A DNA stretch of 64,000 nt from NCBI RefSeq assembly GCF_004193775.1, contig NC_041012.1, forward strand, positions 12,979,223 through 13,043,222. Direction: 5' to 3'. The position numbers and the translations under genes are program-made. Shown one piece after another: positions 22,859 to 33,779 of the stretch. The notes beneath the pieces were generated by a model. That model was not told the DNA's origin and ran no database searches. It saw only the letters and a list, made by a program, of their open reading frames with translations. Position 1 is the first letter of the stretch, and every line of letters starts with the position of its first letter. The stretch comes from Glycine soja (lineage: Eukaryota; Streptophyta; Magnoliopsida; Fabales; Fabaceae).

Positions 22859-24730
22859 CACTAGTCAGGTCAATTTTCATATAATTAATTTTTTTATGAC
22901 AATTAAAAAAGTTTAATTCAATTATTGAGTATCTGTTTTTAATTATTTTTACCAATAAAAAAAATTATATAACACATGATTGGTCGCGATCATGTAATAA
23001 TTTCTCGTATTAGTAGTTCATGGGAGTTAATGACTGATTTGTGTGACTTGATGCGTTCAGGTTGGACTACGAGGTTGCTGAGCTGACATGGGAAAATGGG
23101 CAACTTTCTATGCATGGCTTAGGGCTACCGCGTGTGCCGGTAAAACCACCAACAGCCGCCACGAATAAGTACACATGGGAGAAGCCTCGGGGAAGTGGCA
23201 CCTTGGAGTCCATAGTGAACCAAGCCACGAGCTTTTCCCACCAGGAAAAGCCCAGACCGTTAAACGGAGACAGTGGTGGTGGTGGTGGAGTTTATGGGAA
23301 CTTCATGGTCCCATGGTTCGACCCTCATGCTGCCGCCACCACTACGACCACCACCACGAACACCATGACGATGGACGCGTTGGTGCCATGCTCGAACCGG
23401 GAGCAGGGCAAGAAGAAGGGTATGGAGCCGGGGCCCGGCACGTGCATGGTGGGGTGCTCCACCCGTGTGGGGTCATGCTGCGGGGGGAAGGGGGCGAAGG
23501 GGCATGAGGCGAGTGGGAGGGATCAAAGCGTGAGTGGGAGTGCCACGTTCGGAAGGGATAGCAAGCACGTGACCCTTGACACATGCGACAGGGAGTTCGG
23601 CGTGGCTTTCACTTCCACCTCCATCAACTCGCTCGAAAACACCAGCTACGCTAAGCACTGCACCAAGACCACCACCATAGAAGAACATGATTCTGTTTCC
23701 CACAGTAAACCAATGGTAATTAATTACTCTCTTTGTTTTTCTTTAATCTAAAATACTATTAATATATGGTTTAAATAATTTTTAGGCTTATTATATATAT
23801 GTGATTTTGATTTAAGTGTATTATAAATTTTTTCATTATTGAGAATTTGAGATATATTAAATTTTTTTATTTATTTCTATCATTAGTTAAGTAATGATGT
23901 GACATCAATTTAATAATTAATATAAATTAAAAAAAAATATTAAAATAAGATTGTATTAACGATAAGTGATAATGATATTAGTTAATTGATCATAGAAATT
24001 CAGAAAAAAAATTTAATATATCAATTACTCAAAAAAAATTATGAAGTACTAAAAATAAAAATCAAATATATATTAAATCAACTATATCTCCTTTCATTTT
24101 CTATTACATTTATCACTTTTTTTCACTTTTTATGTTTCTTTATATATCCTATCCATCCCCAAATGAACATTATTAGTGATTTACTAATGATTTCTCTAAT
24201 ACTGTATATTGCAACTCTTATATTACTCACATGTTCAACTATATTTGTCTATCTCAACGCAAAAATTTCATGGATGTCTATCATTTTTTGTCTTTTTCTT
24301 TACGTACATCATATTAGCTATTTTTTTTTTATATATATCTGGTGTGTACTAACATGAGGGTGTTCATGCTTTATTCTATTTATAGATGATTTTATAAAAC
24401 TTTTTATAACACCCTTATATCATTATTTTATTTCACACTTCCTTTTCTTCTACAATATTTCTTTGTTTTATAAGAACAATTATATAAATACAATTTTTCT
24501 TTGAATTTATTTTTATCGGAACAACTTCTCTTTTGACAACATCTTGTACTTTGGTTCCTTTGTCGCAATTTTGATAATTGCAAACGGATTGTAAAACTAC
24601 ACATTTTCTACAATATTTTTTAGAATTTATTTTTCTTAATATATTTTTATCACGTTGTTTATTGTAATATTGACCTCTCTTAGTTATAATAAAACTTTTT
24701 AAATAAAATTTCTCTAATTTACAAAACTAA

Positions 24731-24771
<41 letters not shown>

Positions 24772-25287
24772 TTCAGTAAATGTTTAAGTTTATCTTCTAC
24801 CGTTATACATGTTATTACATTAACTTTTTAAGAAAAAAAATTTCCCAGCAATATTTTTTTAAAAATATTTAAAACATACTAATCCTCTTTATATAAAATT
24901 AAAAATGATGGGATTTTAATTTTAAAAGATTAATTTAATGAAAATTCAGAAAATAAATATAAGTATATTTTAGGTCTTTGAAAGATTAATTTACTTAGTG
25001 ACTAAAATTTTAAAGCGCTAATTAGGTACGACATATAATTAGTTTTAAACGTTAATTAAGCTTGAGGAATTAATTATATTTTCTTAATTAACTTAATTTT
25101 ATGATATGTATGTGCTTTGTCTTTTATATAGGGGGAAGACGGGGATGAAGAGAAGAAAAAGAGAGCAAACGGCAAATCGTCGGTGTCCACTAAAAGGAGC
25201 AGAGCTGCGGCTATACACAACCAATCTGAAAGGGTGAGCTATCTAGCGTTGAATAATAAACTTTGCAAATTAAATTGCAAGTAGCTA

Positions 25288-25355
<68 letters not shown>

Positions 25356-25662
25356 TAACAACATGTACAAAATCAAGATTATGTTGTTCATTGGTTCATT
25401 TTTGCATTTGGCTTTTCAGAAAAGGAGGGATAAGATAAACCAAAGAATGAAGACATTGCAAAAGTTGGTCCCAAATTCCAGCAAGGTATATATATAGCAT
25501 ATATAGTTGCAACTAGCTAGTGGGGTGGGGTTTTGCTGATCTAATCATGATATTGTTTTCTTTATTATTATTATTATTATTGAAATCATCGTAATATTGT
25601 GCATGTGGTATCTGAGCCAATTATTTAGTATCTATTGGTCCCAAATCCGTGAGAGAAACAGT

Positions 25663-25704
<42 letters not shown>

Positions 25705-28700
25705 TGACGTAGCATCTTTCTTTGCTATATTCACTTTCGTAGACTTCAAGTAGCGGTCCCTGAGGATTCGATAGCCACTATAATTCTATAAGTACCATTC
25801 CACACGCACTCAATCTTCCTCTGCATGTTTTTATGTTCACTAGTGCAAAAAATGCATTTTATAACGATCTTGGGTTCTTCTCAGAAATAGAATATATTAT
25901 TTTCTGAAAAAAGAAACAGAATTTCACGTAAACTACATTTTAATTTGAATTTGTAACTTTAAGAATTATCCAAGGCCTAAATGATTGGTAGCCATGGAAA
26001 GATAAAGGGATTGAATATGGGCCCCCGCCCCTCTCAAGATATTTTTCTAAAGATTAATTACATGTTGAGCTAATACTATTCATCATTGTTGTTATTAATA
26101 TTAATTTTTATTATTAGTTTAACTTGATTTTCGACTTTTAGATCTATTGGTTTGACTTTTATGCATGTACTTACATTTTAATATGATACGTTATTGTTTG
26201 TTCATTTTTGGCTTTTCTTATTTATGGAACCGTCCTTGTAGATAAGGTATCTACTTTCATACCATTTATTATACATTTCATGTAAAATTTTAATATGCAA
26301 ATTCTCTACATGATATTTTACTACCTTTGTCCCTTCACATATGGTCCCAACATTATTGGTAAAATACTAATGCTAAATAAACATCTAAAAGTGTCTTACA
26401 CATTTTGTATCATCATCAATTTAGTTTTAAATCTGTAGTTATTAGTAAAACATATTAAAATATAATTAATTTAAGACTTAAATATTTTTAAGATCTTTAA
26501 TATAAATGTGATTTTTGTTATGAGTTTCTGATAAAAAAAATTTATTATTTTAAGTTCATGATATATTAGAGACTTAAAAATGATATTATAGTTTTAAAAT
26601 ATTAAGATTCTAATTAGTTTAGATATACTGGCCGGTGGGGATAATTGTGCTCTGGAACCTTTTTCCAATCATATATGGCTATGGAAGTGAGAACTTTAGG
26701 GTAGTATAACTATATATGTGCAGTTATAGAGTCCACATAAAGTCCAATTAATTAGTACTTATTGCCATACTCTGACAGGAGGCTGTTTGGTGAAGAGGCA
26801 CCCAACTGCTCCCACAGGAAACCCTTTCCAGTGGTAGGCCCTCATGTCAATTATGCCATAAACACTAAAACAACTAACGTTTTCGCCAAAAACACAAAAG
26901 TACAAATTAGAGAGGGAAAAGAAGGAGAAAGAAAAAGAACCCACACACTTAACCATGATAGACAACAAGGGAAAAAAAACAAGAAAGAAACATTTCAACA
27001 GCAACATGCAATGTTTAGCATAGGTTATAGCTTATTTATGAATTTAATTAGCTAATAAAAATAGACAAATATTAATCGGTATCTTTAGGATATTGATTAA
27101 AAATTAAAAGGATTTTTTTAATTATTCAGATACATAAAATTATATTGTTTATGATTTTTTTAGGTCCTCTTATGAATTTGATTTACAATAAATATTTTTT
27201 TATTTTAATTCTTTAACCAATAAAAATAACTTACCTTTATCTTTAGCGGATACCATCTTACTTAAATTTTTTCCAAGTTAGTCAGATCATAAAAGAAAAC
27301 CAAATGGTAGTGTAGAAAAATATATTTCATCATAGAATTAATTATTTGATGTGGCTTTGCTATATATGGAATTTCATATGTATTGGACATTAATATAGGA
27401 TTAATTAATTATATTAATTTGTGGTTTTCATATATATGAACTTTCCCTAATGCAATTTAAGTTAGTGGGTGAAGTAGGATCTGTGAGTATTACAAACATT
27501 TTGATATTGTATTTAATTTTTAAGGAAAAAAATATATATGAACTTTATATTTTTTTGTTACAGACTGATAAAGCTTCAATGTTGGATGAGGTGATAGAAT
27601 ATTTGAAGCAGTTGCAAGCACAAGTGCAGATGATGAATAGGATCAACATGTCATCGATGATGCTGCCATTGACCATGCAACAACAACTTCAAATGTCGAT
27701 GATGTCTCCAATGGGCATGGGATTAGGGATGGGAATGGGGATGGGGATGGGAATGGGAATGGATATGAACTCCATGAACCGTGCTAACATCCCTGGCATC
27801 CCTCCAGTCCTCCACCCTTCTGCCTTCATGCCCATGGCAGCCTCGTGGGATGCCGCTGTTGCTGCCGCTGCTGGTGGAGGCGACCGCCTTCAAGGGACTC
27901 CGGCTTCCGTGATGCCTGACCCTTTGTCCACAATTTTTGGATGCCAATCGCAGGTAAGATAATATTTAGCTAAATGCTAACGAGTGTTTAATTTAATTAC
28001 ATTTATTAAGAATTCTCAAATATGCAAAATGTTGAATAAAAAATTATATAATATTAAAATATTATATATTTTATTAAATTTTTTTGACTTAAAAATTGTT
28101 TTTTCTCTTCTTTTGTTTATAAAATGATGACATTCTAATGTTTGAACCTATATTTATACAAACGCAGGATTGATCCTTGTGATGAGTTATTAGTTAAGTG
28201 TGTCTTTACTCTTCAGGATGCTTGTTTGCTCAAACATTTTTTTTTAATTATTTGGTTTTTTCCTATTAAAGTAATCTACTCTGATTTTGGATTTCATGAT
28301 AAAGTATATATTTGTATATTAATTTGTTTGACTCATATTTATTGCGGATAAGGTAAGAAGTTCAGATTTCTTATAATGATTGAAAGCAGCCGGGTTTTGC
28401 TAAATTGGCTGGCCGGTACTTAATTTGTAAAGCACAAATGATAAGGTTGTAGAAATCAGTCAAATCGAATTCATTGCAGCATTAATATTGCGTACTGGTT
28501 TGTTAGCACTGTCACAAATTAAAATTAATTATTAGTTAATTAATAAATTTATCTAGCTTATACTTCTTCACTCTCCTAGGTTTAAATGGAATAAATTAGA
28601 GCGTAGTGATCGTGAGCTTCCAAAGAAATTCCTTAAATTAAACTAGCATTTCAATTACAAATTTAAAATTATCTATATCACCCTTTGATTATTAAACAAG

Positions 28701-29019
28701 ATATATACATCATTGTCATTGATGGAGTTGTATATATCCATGGAAGAATATTCGAAGCTAATTAGAATACAACTTTATTTGGCATTTTGAAATTTTTGTT
28801 CCTCCACTTAGATATATACATGGTCATAAATTCTCTGTTTCAGAGGTGATATCTTTTTAGTTAATTTTTTTTAAATTATGTGTACAGAGAAAACATGGTG
28901 ATTAATTTCTTAAATGTATGATTATATAATTGCAGCCCATGACCATGGATGCCTACAGTAGACTTGCTGCAATGTATCAGCAGCTGCACCAACCTCCTAC
29001 TTCTGGTTCCAAGAACTGA
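22656..29019 (+). CDS. bHLH transcription factor, PIF7/UNE10 (PIF8)-like, six exons
   Basis: Intact gene: exons 22656-22756, 23061-23715, 25132-25233, 25420-25485, 27564-27953 and 28936-29019, all introns GT-AG, 465 codons plus TGA. Residues 38-50 (EVAELTWENGQLSMHGL region) form the APB motif through which PIFs bind light-activated phytochrome B (EL..ENGQ at 41-48). A Ser/Thr/Gly-rich middle follows (poly-Thr run, conserved VGCSTRVGSCCGG). The bHLH spans about 275-335: basic HNQSERKRR with H281, E285 and R289, the G-box-reading triad, then KINQRMKTLQKLVPNSSK and the second helix ASMLDEVIEYLKQLQAQVQM. A Met/Gly repeat lies at 358-376. The start was chosen because MSQCVPSWD matches the family's N-terminus. 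It is expected to be a nuclear G-box-binding regulator in phytochrome/shade signalling; Arabidopsis UNE10 has a female-gametophyte phenotype. PIF7 and UNE10 cannot be separated with certainty here. Confidence 0.93.
22818..22857. repeat. TA microsatellite in bHLH intron 1
   Basis: About 20 TA units, 61 bp downstream of the exon 1 donor. Confidence 0.95.
24734..24768. repeat. TA microsatellite in bHLH intron 2
   Basis: About 17 uninterrupted TA units within the 1.4-kb second intron. Confidence 0.95.
25290..25353. repeat. TA microsatellite in bHLH intron 3
   Basis: About 32 TA units occupy a third of the 186-bp intron that splits the bHLH basic region from helix 1. It is the longest TA run within the gene. 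Confidence 0.95.
25664..25697. repeat. TA microsatellite in bHLH intron 4
   Basis: About 17 TA units, less than 200 bp after the exon 4 donor. Confidence 0.95.
25838..25900 (+). mobile_element. Possible CACTA terminus fragment in bHLH intron 4
   Basis: CACTAGTGCAAAAAATGCAT is followed by TTTATAACGATCTTGGGTT. The pattern CACTA-GTGC/TAG-AAAA-TGCATTTT resembles the terminus of the inner CACTA (CACTACTAGAAAATGCATTT). No second end was found in the intron, so this would be a truncated element or a chance resemblance. Confidence 0.4.
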
Positions 29020-30551
29020 GCTAGCTAGTTCTGTTATGAGAGTGTTGAGCTACAATTACAAGAATGTCCATACTAATTCTTTGTGAGAAATGTGTATATT
29101 AGCTCCAAAGCAAGTGACGAGAAACAATTAATAGCAGAATATTTATACTCCTTTCTTATTGGGGTTAATTAGTAACTTGTTATGATTTAGGTGGCTTTCT
29201 TGGTTTACTTTACCTAATTACCTTCATATCTATGTTCATAGGAATTTGCAACTTGTATAACGTGTTTTGCTATTCTATTGAATAACGGGTTTGGCCTCAT
29301 TCAAATCTTATTGTTTTTCTTTTCCTTACGGCTCACTTATTTTCACTAAGTTTTATTTTTTCCTACTCAAACACTGTATTGCTGGCATTATAAATAGTTA
29401 ATTAGCGTATGAGTTAGTCAATCAACATTATTTTTAGACTAAAAATATCCTTATTAAAAGAAAAGAAAAAATGTATTGACAAATAATTAAAAAAGAGATA
29501 AGAATTAACGCGAATGCTAATTTTACAAAAAAATTATAATTTTAAGATAAATTTATTATTATCAACTAAATTAATCGTTTTTCTTAATCTCGTTAAATAA
29601 TTAGATTTATACATAAAAATGGTAGGACTAACAATTATTTTAAATATTTAAAATCGTAGTGTAAAATGATTTTTTTTTCATTTTCACACATTTATATACG
29701 ATTTTACAACTTTTTTAATTGCCTTGTTTATAGCATTGACTCCCTTTCAAGTCATTTAATGTTTTATCAAACATTTCTTATATACGAGTTTGTATCTAGG
29801 GATGGAAGTGGACTAGACCTAGCCGAACCTATTCAAGGTTTGATTTGATTCAGCTTGTTTAGCAAAAATGTTAAGTTTGACGAGCAAATCCATTTAGCAA
29901 CATTATTTTTTAATAAATATATTATTATTAATATGATTTATAATATTATAATTATTTTAATGAAATTACAAAATTATTTTAGTAGTTTAATATTTGAAAT
30001 AAGTTAATTCCTGTAAGTAGGGGTGGGAATAGGCCAGGCTTTAAAAGGCCTGAGCCTAGCCTACGATTAATTTTTGAGGCCTGAGCCTGGCCTATAGCCT
30101 ATCAAAGGCTTTTATTTTGGCTCGGCCTGGCCTTTTTAAAAGCCTAGCCTGGCCTGGTAGCCTATTTAAAAATTTTCTTCACATTAAATCTTTAATATTC
30201 CTAGTTATTTTTACAAAAAAAAATAAAATAACACACCTTCTATAATAGGCTAAACAAAGCCTTAATATATAATTTGCCTTAATTTTTAATCTAACGTTAA
30301 TTTAGTTGGTGGTCCTAAAAATATATTAATAATATAAACAGAAATCACCAAATGATATAAAATAATCTAAAACAAAAGAAAAACTCATACTTGAGGTAGT
30401 ATCATTCAAGTCTATCAAACCAACATATTAATTATTACAATAAAAAAATAAAGCCTACATCTCCATTCTATTTGAACAGAATCGGTGCATAAAATATCTA
30501 CCAATAAAATTAATAGTAACGTCATTTCATTATTAGCTCCTCCATATCCAC

Positions 30552-30690
30552 TCTAAGATAGGATATGATAGGATATGATTTTTGTATAGAAACGTAATAG
30601 AATATGATTTTTGTATAGGAACGTAATAGGATATGATAGGATATGATTTTTGTATAAGAATGTAGGATATGATAGGATATGATTTTTATT
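30552..30690. repeat. Degenerate tandem repeat with GGATATGAT core
   Basis: Units of about 30-40 bp containing AGGATATGATTTTTGTATAG and AACGTAATAG recur three to four times, with the shorter GATAGGATAT doubled inside some units. Confidence 0.8.
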
Positions 30691-30869
30691 TGCTCTAGAA
30701 TAAAGGAAACCTAATAGGAATAGAAAAAGGAACTGTTAACAGAAATAAGAAAACTAATAAAAATAATGAGAAATATAAAGAAACTCACACCTTGTAATTA
30801 AAATTTTATTTAATTATAGGAATGAAATCTGCTAATTTTTTTAAAAAATAATATTAATTGTACCCAAAA

Positions 30870-30873
<4 letters not shown>

Positions 30874-30940
<67 letters not shown>
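30874..30940. repeat. TA microsatellite, intergenic
   Basis: About 33 uninterrupted TA units, the longest in the window. Confidence 0.95.
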
Positions 30941-30943
<3 letters not shown>

Positions 30944-31089
30944 TAAGCATGAAAATGAGAATTAAAAACATGTAATCACTGCAATTAAATACATGCGTGC
31001 ATAAATGAGACAACACATAGTTTCCTCTGTCAGCCTGAGCTGTAATTTTTTTTAGGGTGTTACAGTATCCACACTTGGATGGAGTTGAA

Positions 31090-31548
31090 CATGGATAAAA
31101 TTTATGCCTTCCTCTTTACTATCTTCTTCTCTAAGTCTCCCACTACTATTCCAAGATACTAGGCCATGTCCTAATAAGTGTCAAGTACCACTTGTACTCT
31201 TCCTATCTAGTTTGCATCTTGCAAAGTCAGAATCTGAGTATCCCACTAGAGAGATCCCAACATCTTTAGGGTACCACAAGCTAACATCTAAGGTTCCTCT
31301 AAGATACTTCATAACTCTCTTAACTGCTGAGAAATAAGACTCTTTAGGACATGTTTGATAGCGAGCACACATGCAAACACTAAATATAATGTCAGGTCTA
31401 TTAGCAGTCAAATAGAGTAAAGAACCAATGTTACCTCTGTCCTTTGTTTGGTCAATAAGTTTCCCTTTTTCATCCACACTAAGATAGCAAATTCAGCCAT
31501 AGGAGTTGTAGCTTCCTTGCTTTTATCCATATCAAACTATTCTTTTCG
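31090..31548 (-). pseudogene. Copia pol fragment (RT end / RNase H start), inverted
   Basis: Minus-strand reading: FDMDKSKEATTPMA..., then DEKGKLIDQTKDRGNIGSLL, YLTANRPDIIFSVCMCARYQ, AVKRVMKYLRGTLDVSLWYP, DSDFARCKLDRKSTSGT, a stop, then HLLGHGLVSWNS. This is the reverse transcriptase to RNase H junction of Ty1/Copia elements (the IGSLLYLTASRPDI..V...ARYQ and DADYAG..DRKSTSG signatures). It is cut at about 31548, where a plus-strand Copia gag starts without spacer, so two elements or element halves are joined head to head. Confidence 0.85.
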
Positions 31549-31551
31549 GAA

Positions 31552-33310
31552 AGTTCGAATGAAAACCTTCATCGAGACTATTAATAGAGGCATTTGGAGT
31601 GCAGTGGTTAATGGATATATCATTCCAATCCATGTAGTTGACAACAAGACTACAAAGAAACCTTACGAATCTTGGTCAAAAGAAGAGATTAAGAAAGGTT
31701 AATATAATTCTAAGGCAATGAACATTATACATTCCTCATTAAATTCTGATGAGTTTTTTAGGTTGTCCGCGTGCACAACTGCCAAAGAGATGCGGGATTT
31801 AATCCAAGTCACACATGAAGGAACACCGAAAGTAAACAGAGCTCAAAATAATTCGCTGATCCAAGAATATGAAACCTTTAGGATGAAGCAAAGGGAAAAT
31901 ATAAGGGATATGTAGAAAAGATTTACTCATTTTGTAAACCATTTCAAGGGATCAACGTCAAGGTGTTGAAATCCCTCGACAGGACATGGCAACCAAAGGT
32001 AACAACTATTTCTGAATCAAAAGACCTTGCTACCATGACACATGCTTAATTGTTTGGGAAGTGGAGGGAATATGAAATGTACTTGACAAGAATGGTTGAA
32101 GAAGAAGCTATAGATAAAAAGAAGAGACGTTTAGCATTAAAGACTAGCATTCCATCAAGTGATGAAAGTGAGGATAACAATGCAGAAGGGTCGGATGCTG
32201 AAAATTTGAACCTGCTTGTGATAAGGCTCAACAAATTCCTCAAGAAATAAAAGAACTATGGAAACAAAACCTTTCAGCCTAAGAAGAATCTGAAGGAAGG
32301 AGAGCCATCTTCCTCCAACGGATTCACTTGCTTCGAGTGCCAAAAGACAGGTCATGTTAAGGTAAACTTCCCTATCAACAAAAAGAAGCAACAATAAGAT
32401 AAGAAGAATAAGAGTACATTCAAAAAGAAGAAAAAGGCATATATTGCTTTAGATGACAATGAATCAACAATTTCCAGCGACAATAGTGACGAGGAAGAAA
32501 AAAAATTGTGCTTGATGTCAAACAATGAAGCTGAAAGTGAGGTAATCATTTTCTATTTGGAAGATGATGATAACTATGATCAGCAACTAGATGCTTTCAA
32601 TGAAATGCATCAAGAAGCACAAAATTTGGTCATTGCAAATAGTCTTCTAAAAGGTAAACTAAGATGGCATGTGGATAAACTAGTGGAAATTCAAAAAAAG
32701 AGTTGTCAGAAGAAAAATAAAAAAAATGATAGTTTTGAAAAAGAAAAGAACAATTCTTCTTGTAATTGCAATAACACGACTAATGTCACTTCCCCATGTG
32801 AACGATGTAAATTTTTAGAACTAAAGGTTGAATACTTGCTAAAAACTTTATCCAGGTTCACTATGGGGAAAGACAATTTGGAAGCATTACTTGCACAACA
32901 AAAATATGCTATCGAAAAGGTTGGATTGGGTTATACACACAACAAGAAGAAAAAAGCTTACAAAAATTTCTTCAAATTTACAAAAGCTTCTAGCTCACCC
33001 TTCACGATATGTCATTGAACATTCTTCTTTTAGGTGCATGATAAAAAGATATAGAGTTCCAAGTGGGAAATACAAGTGGATTCGCAAGGGAACTAACAAG
33101 GTTACTAACCAAAAAGGACCCAACACAACTTGGGTACCTAAATCTACCTTCTAAATCTGTTTGTATGTTTGTCTAGCAGCGGATAAACAACTATGGTATC
33201 TTGATAGCAGCTTCTCAAGGCATATAATAGGAGACAAGTCAAAGTTCATGTCTCTAAAAGCTAAGGAAGGAGTATTTGTAACATATGGTGACAACAACAA
33301 AGGGAGAATA
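31552..33310 (+). pseudogene. Copia (Sirevirus-like) gag to protease-start remnant
   Basis: Decayed plus-strand gag in several frames. Parts: FIETINRGIWSAVVNGYIIP, KKPYESWSKEEIKK, AKEMRDLIQVTHEGTPKVNR, IQEYETFRMKQRENIRDM, a coiled Lys/Glu-rich region, a CCHC zinc knuckle (CFECQKTGHVK with the last Cys changed), a long Asp/Glu/Lys-rich spacer with a second CERCKFLELKVEYLL segment, and the protease start LWYLDSSFSRHIIGDKSKFM. The usual LDSGCSRHMTGD has lost Gly and Cys here. At about 33300-33310 the reading GDNNKGRIL runs into the LTR of the next element. Confidence 0.8.
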
Positions 33311-33717
33311 CTTGTAAAGCTAGGAATGGCAGGTTAGAATACTTGTTTTGTAATCAAGTTTTGATTAGTGGAACCCTTTACAATTGAGTAAAGGATAACT
33401 GGACGTAGCTCAGGTTAAGTGAACTTGTATAAACCAAGTGTTTCTACTTCTCTCCTTTATGGTTTATTAAGTGTTGTATTAAAACTATTGCTCATTGCTT
33501 TAATACCAAGTATTTATAAAAAAGTGTTTTAAAAAGACTCTCTCTTATTAAGTCTCTGGACGATCAAACTTTATTAAAACTTGTTTTTCTCTTCAATGGA
33601 TGACCTACCATTCTTATACATTTCTATCTATATTCACATTAAAAGTTGCAAAAGTTTCTATATCTTTGAATAACACACTATTCAAACCGCCCTTCTAGTG
33701 TGATTATTGTTATTCCA
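33309..33717 (+). repeat. Truncated 5' LTR of the Sirevirus
   Basis: Only the downstream 400 bases or so remain, ending TTATTCCA just before the PBS. The 3' LTR shows about 880 bp more at its front (43033-43915). The break point lies in AGAATACTTG, which is also the expected continuation of the protease frame upstream. Confidence 0.8.
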
Positions 33718-33719
33718 GT

Positions 33720-33731
33720 TGGTATTAGAGC
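33720..33731 (+). other. Primer-binding site, initiator tRNA-Met type
   Basis: TGGTATTAGAGC two bases after the LTR end. The Copia consensus TGGTATCAGAGC complements the 3' end of initiator tRNA-Met; one base differs. Confidence 0.85.
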
Positions 33732-33779
33732 TTGGCCTTAAGGTTTGAGTATCTGACAATACTAAGGAAAAAGATCCAA

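Larger units (their letters stand above)
29020..31089. other. bHLH 3' flank and intergenic region
   Basis: The 3' untranslated region probably covers the first 200-300 bases; no unique polyadenylation signal can be assigned. Beyond it is AT-rich DNA. At 30010-30170 lies a repeat-like segment rich in GGCCTGAGCCTAGCC / GAGCCTGGCCTATAGCC motifs preceded by TAGGGGTGGGAATAGG, a type seen at transposon ends. A related TAGGGATGGAAGTGG lies at 29797. I could not define a complete element. Confidence 0.45.

Noticed and set aside
23563..23568. CACGTG G-box
   Set aside because: It lies inside exon 2 and encodes part of the protein; there is no reason to call it regulatory.
23175..23703. Alternative frames overlapping bHLH exon 2 on both strands
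   Set aside because: The GC-rich exon keeps other frames open by chance; the APB-containing frame splices correctly and matches the PIF family.
26759..27055. Opposing frames in bHLH intron 4
   Set aside because: Short, without similarity to a known family, and lying within an intron whose flanking exons join perfectly.
30810..31016. Frame with an Ile-Tyr run as a possible membrane protein
   Set aside because: It only translates the TA microsatellite.
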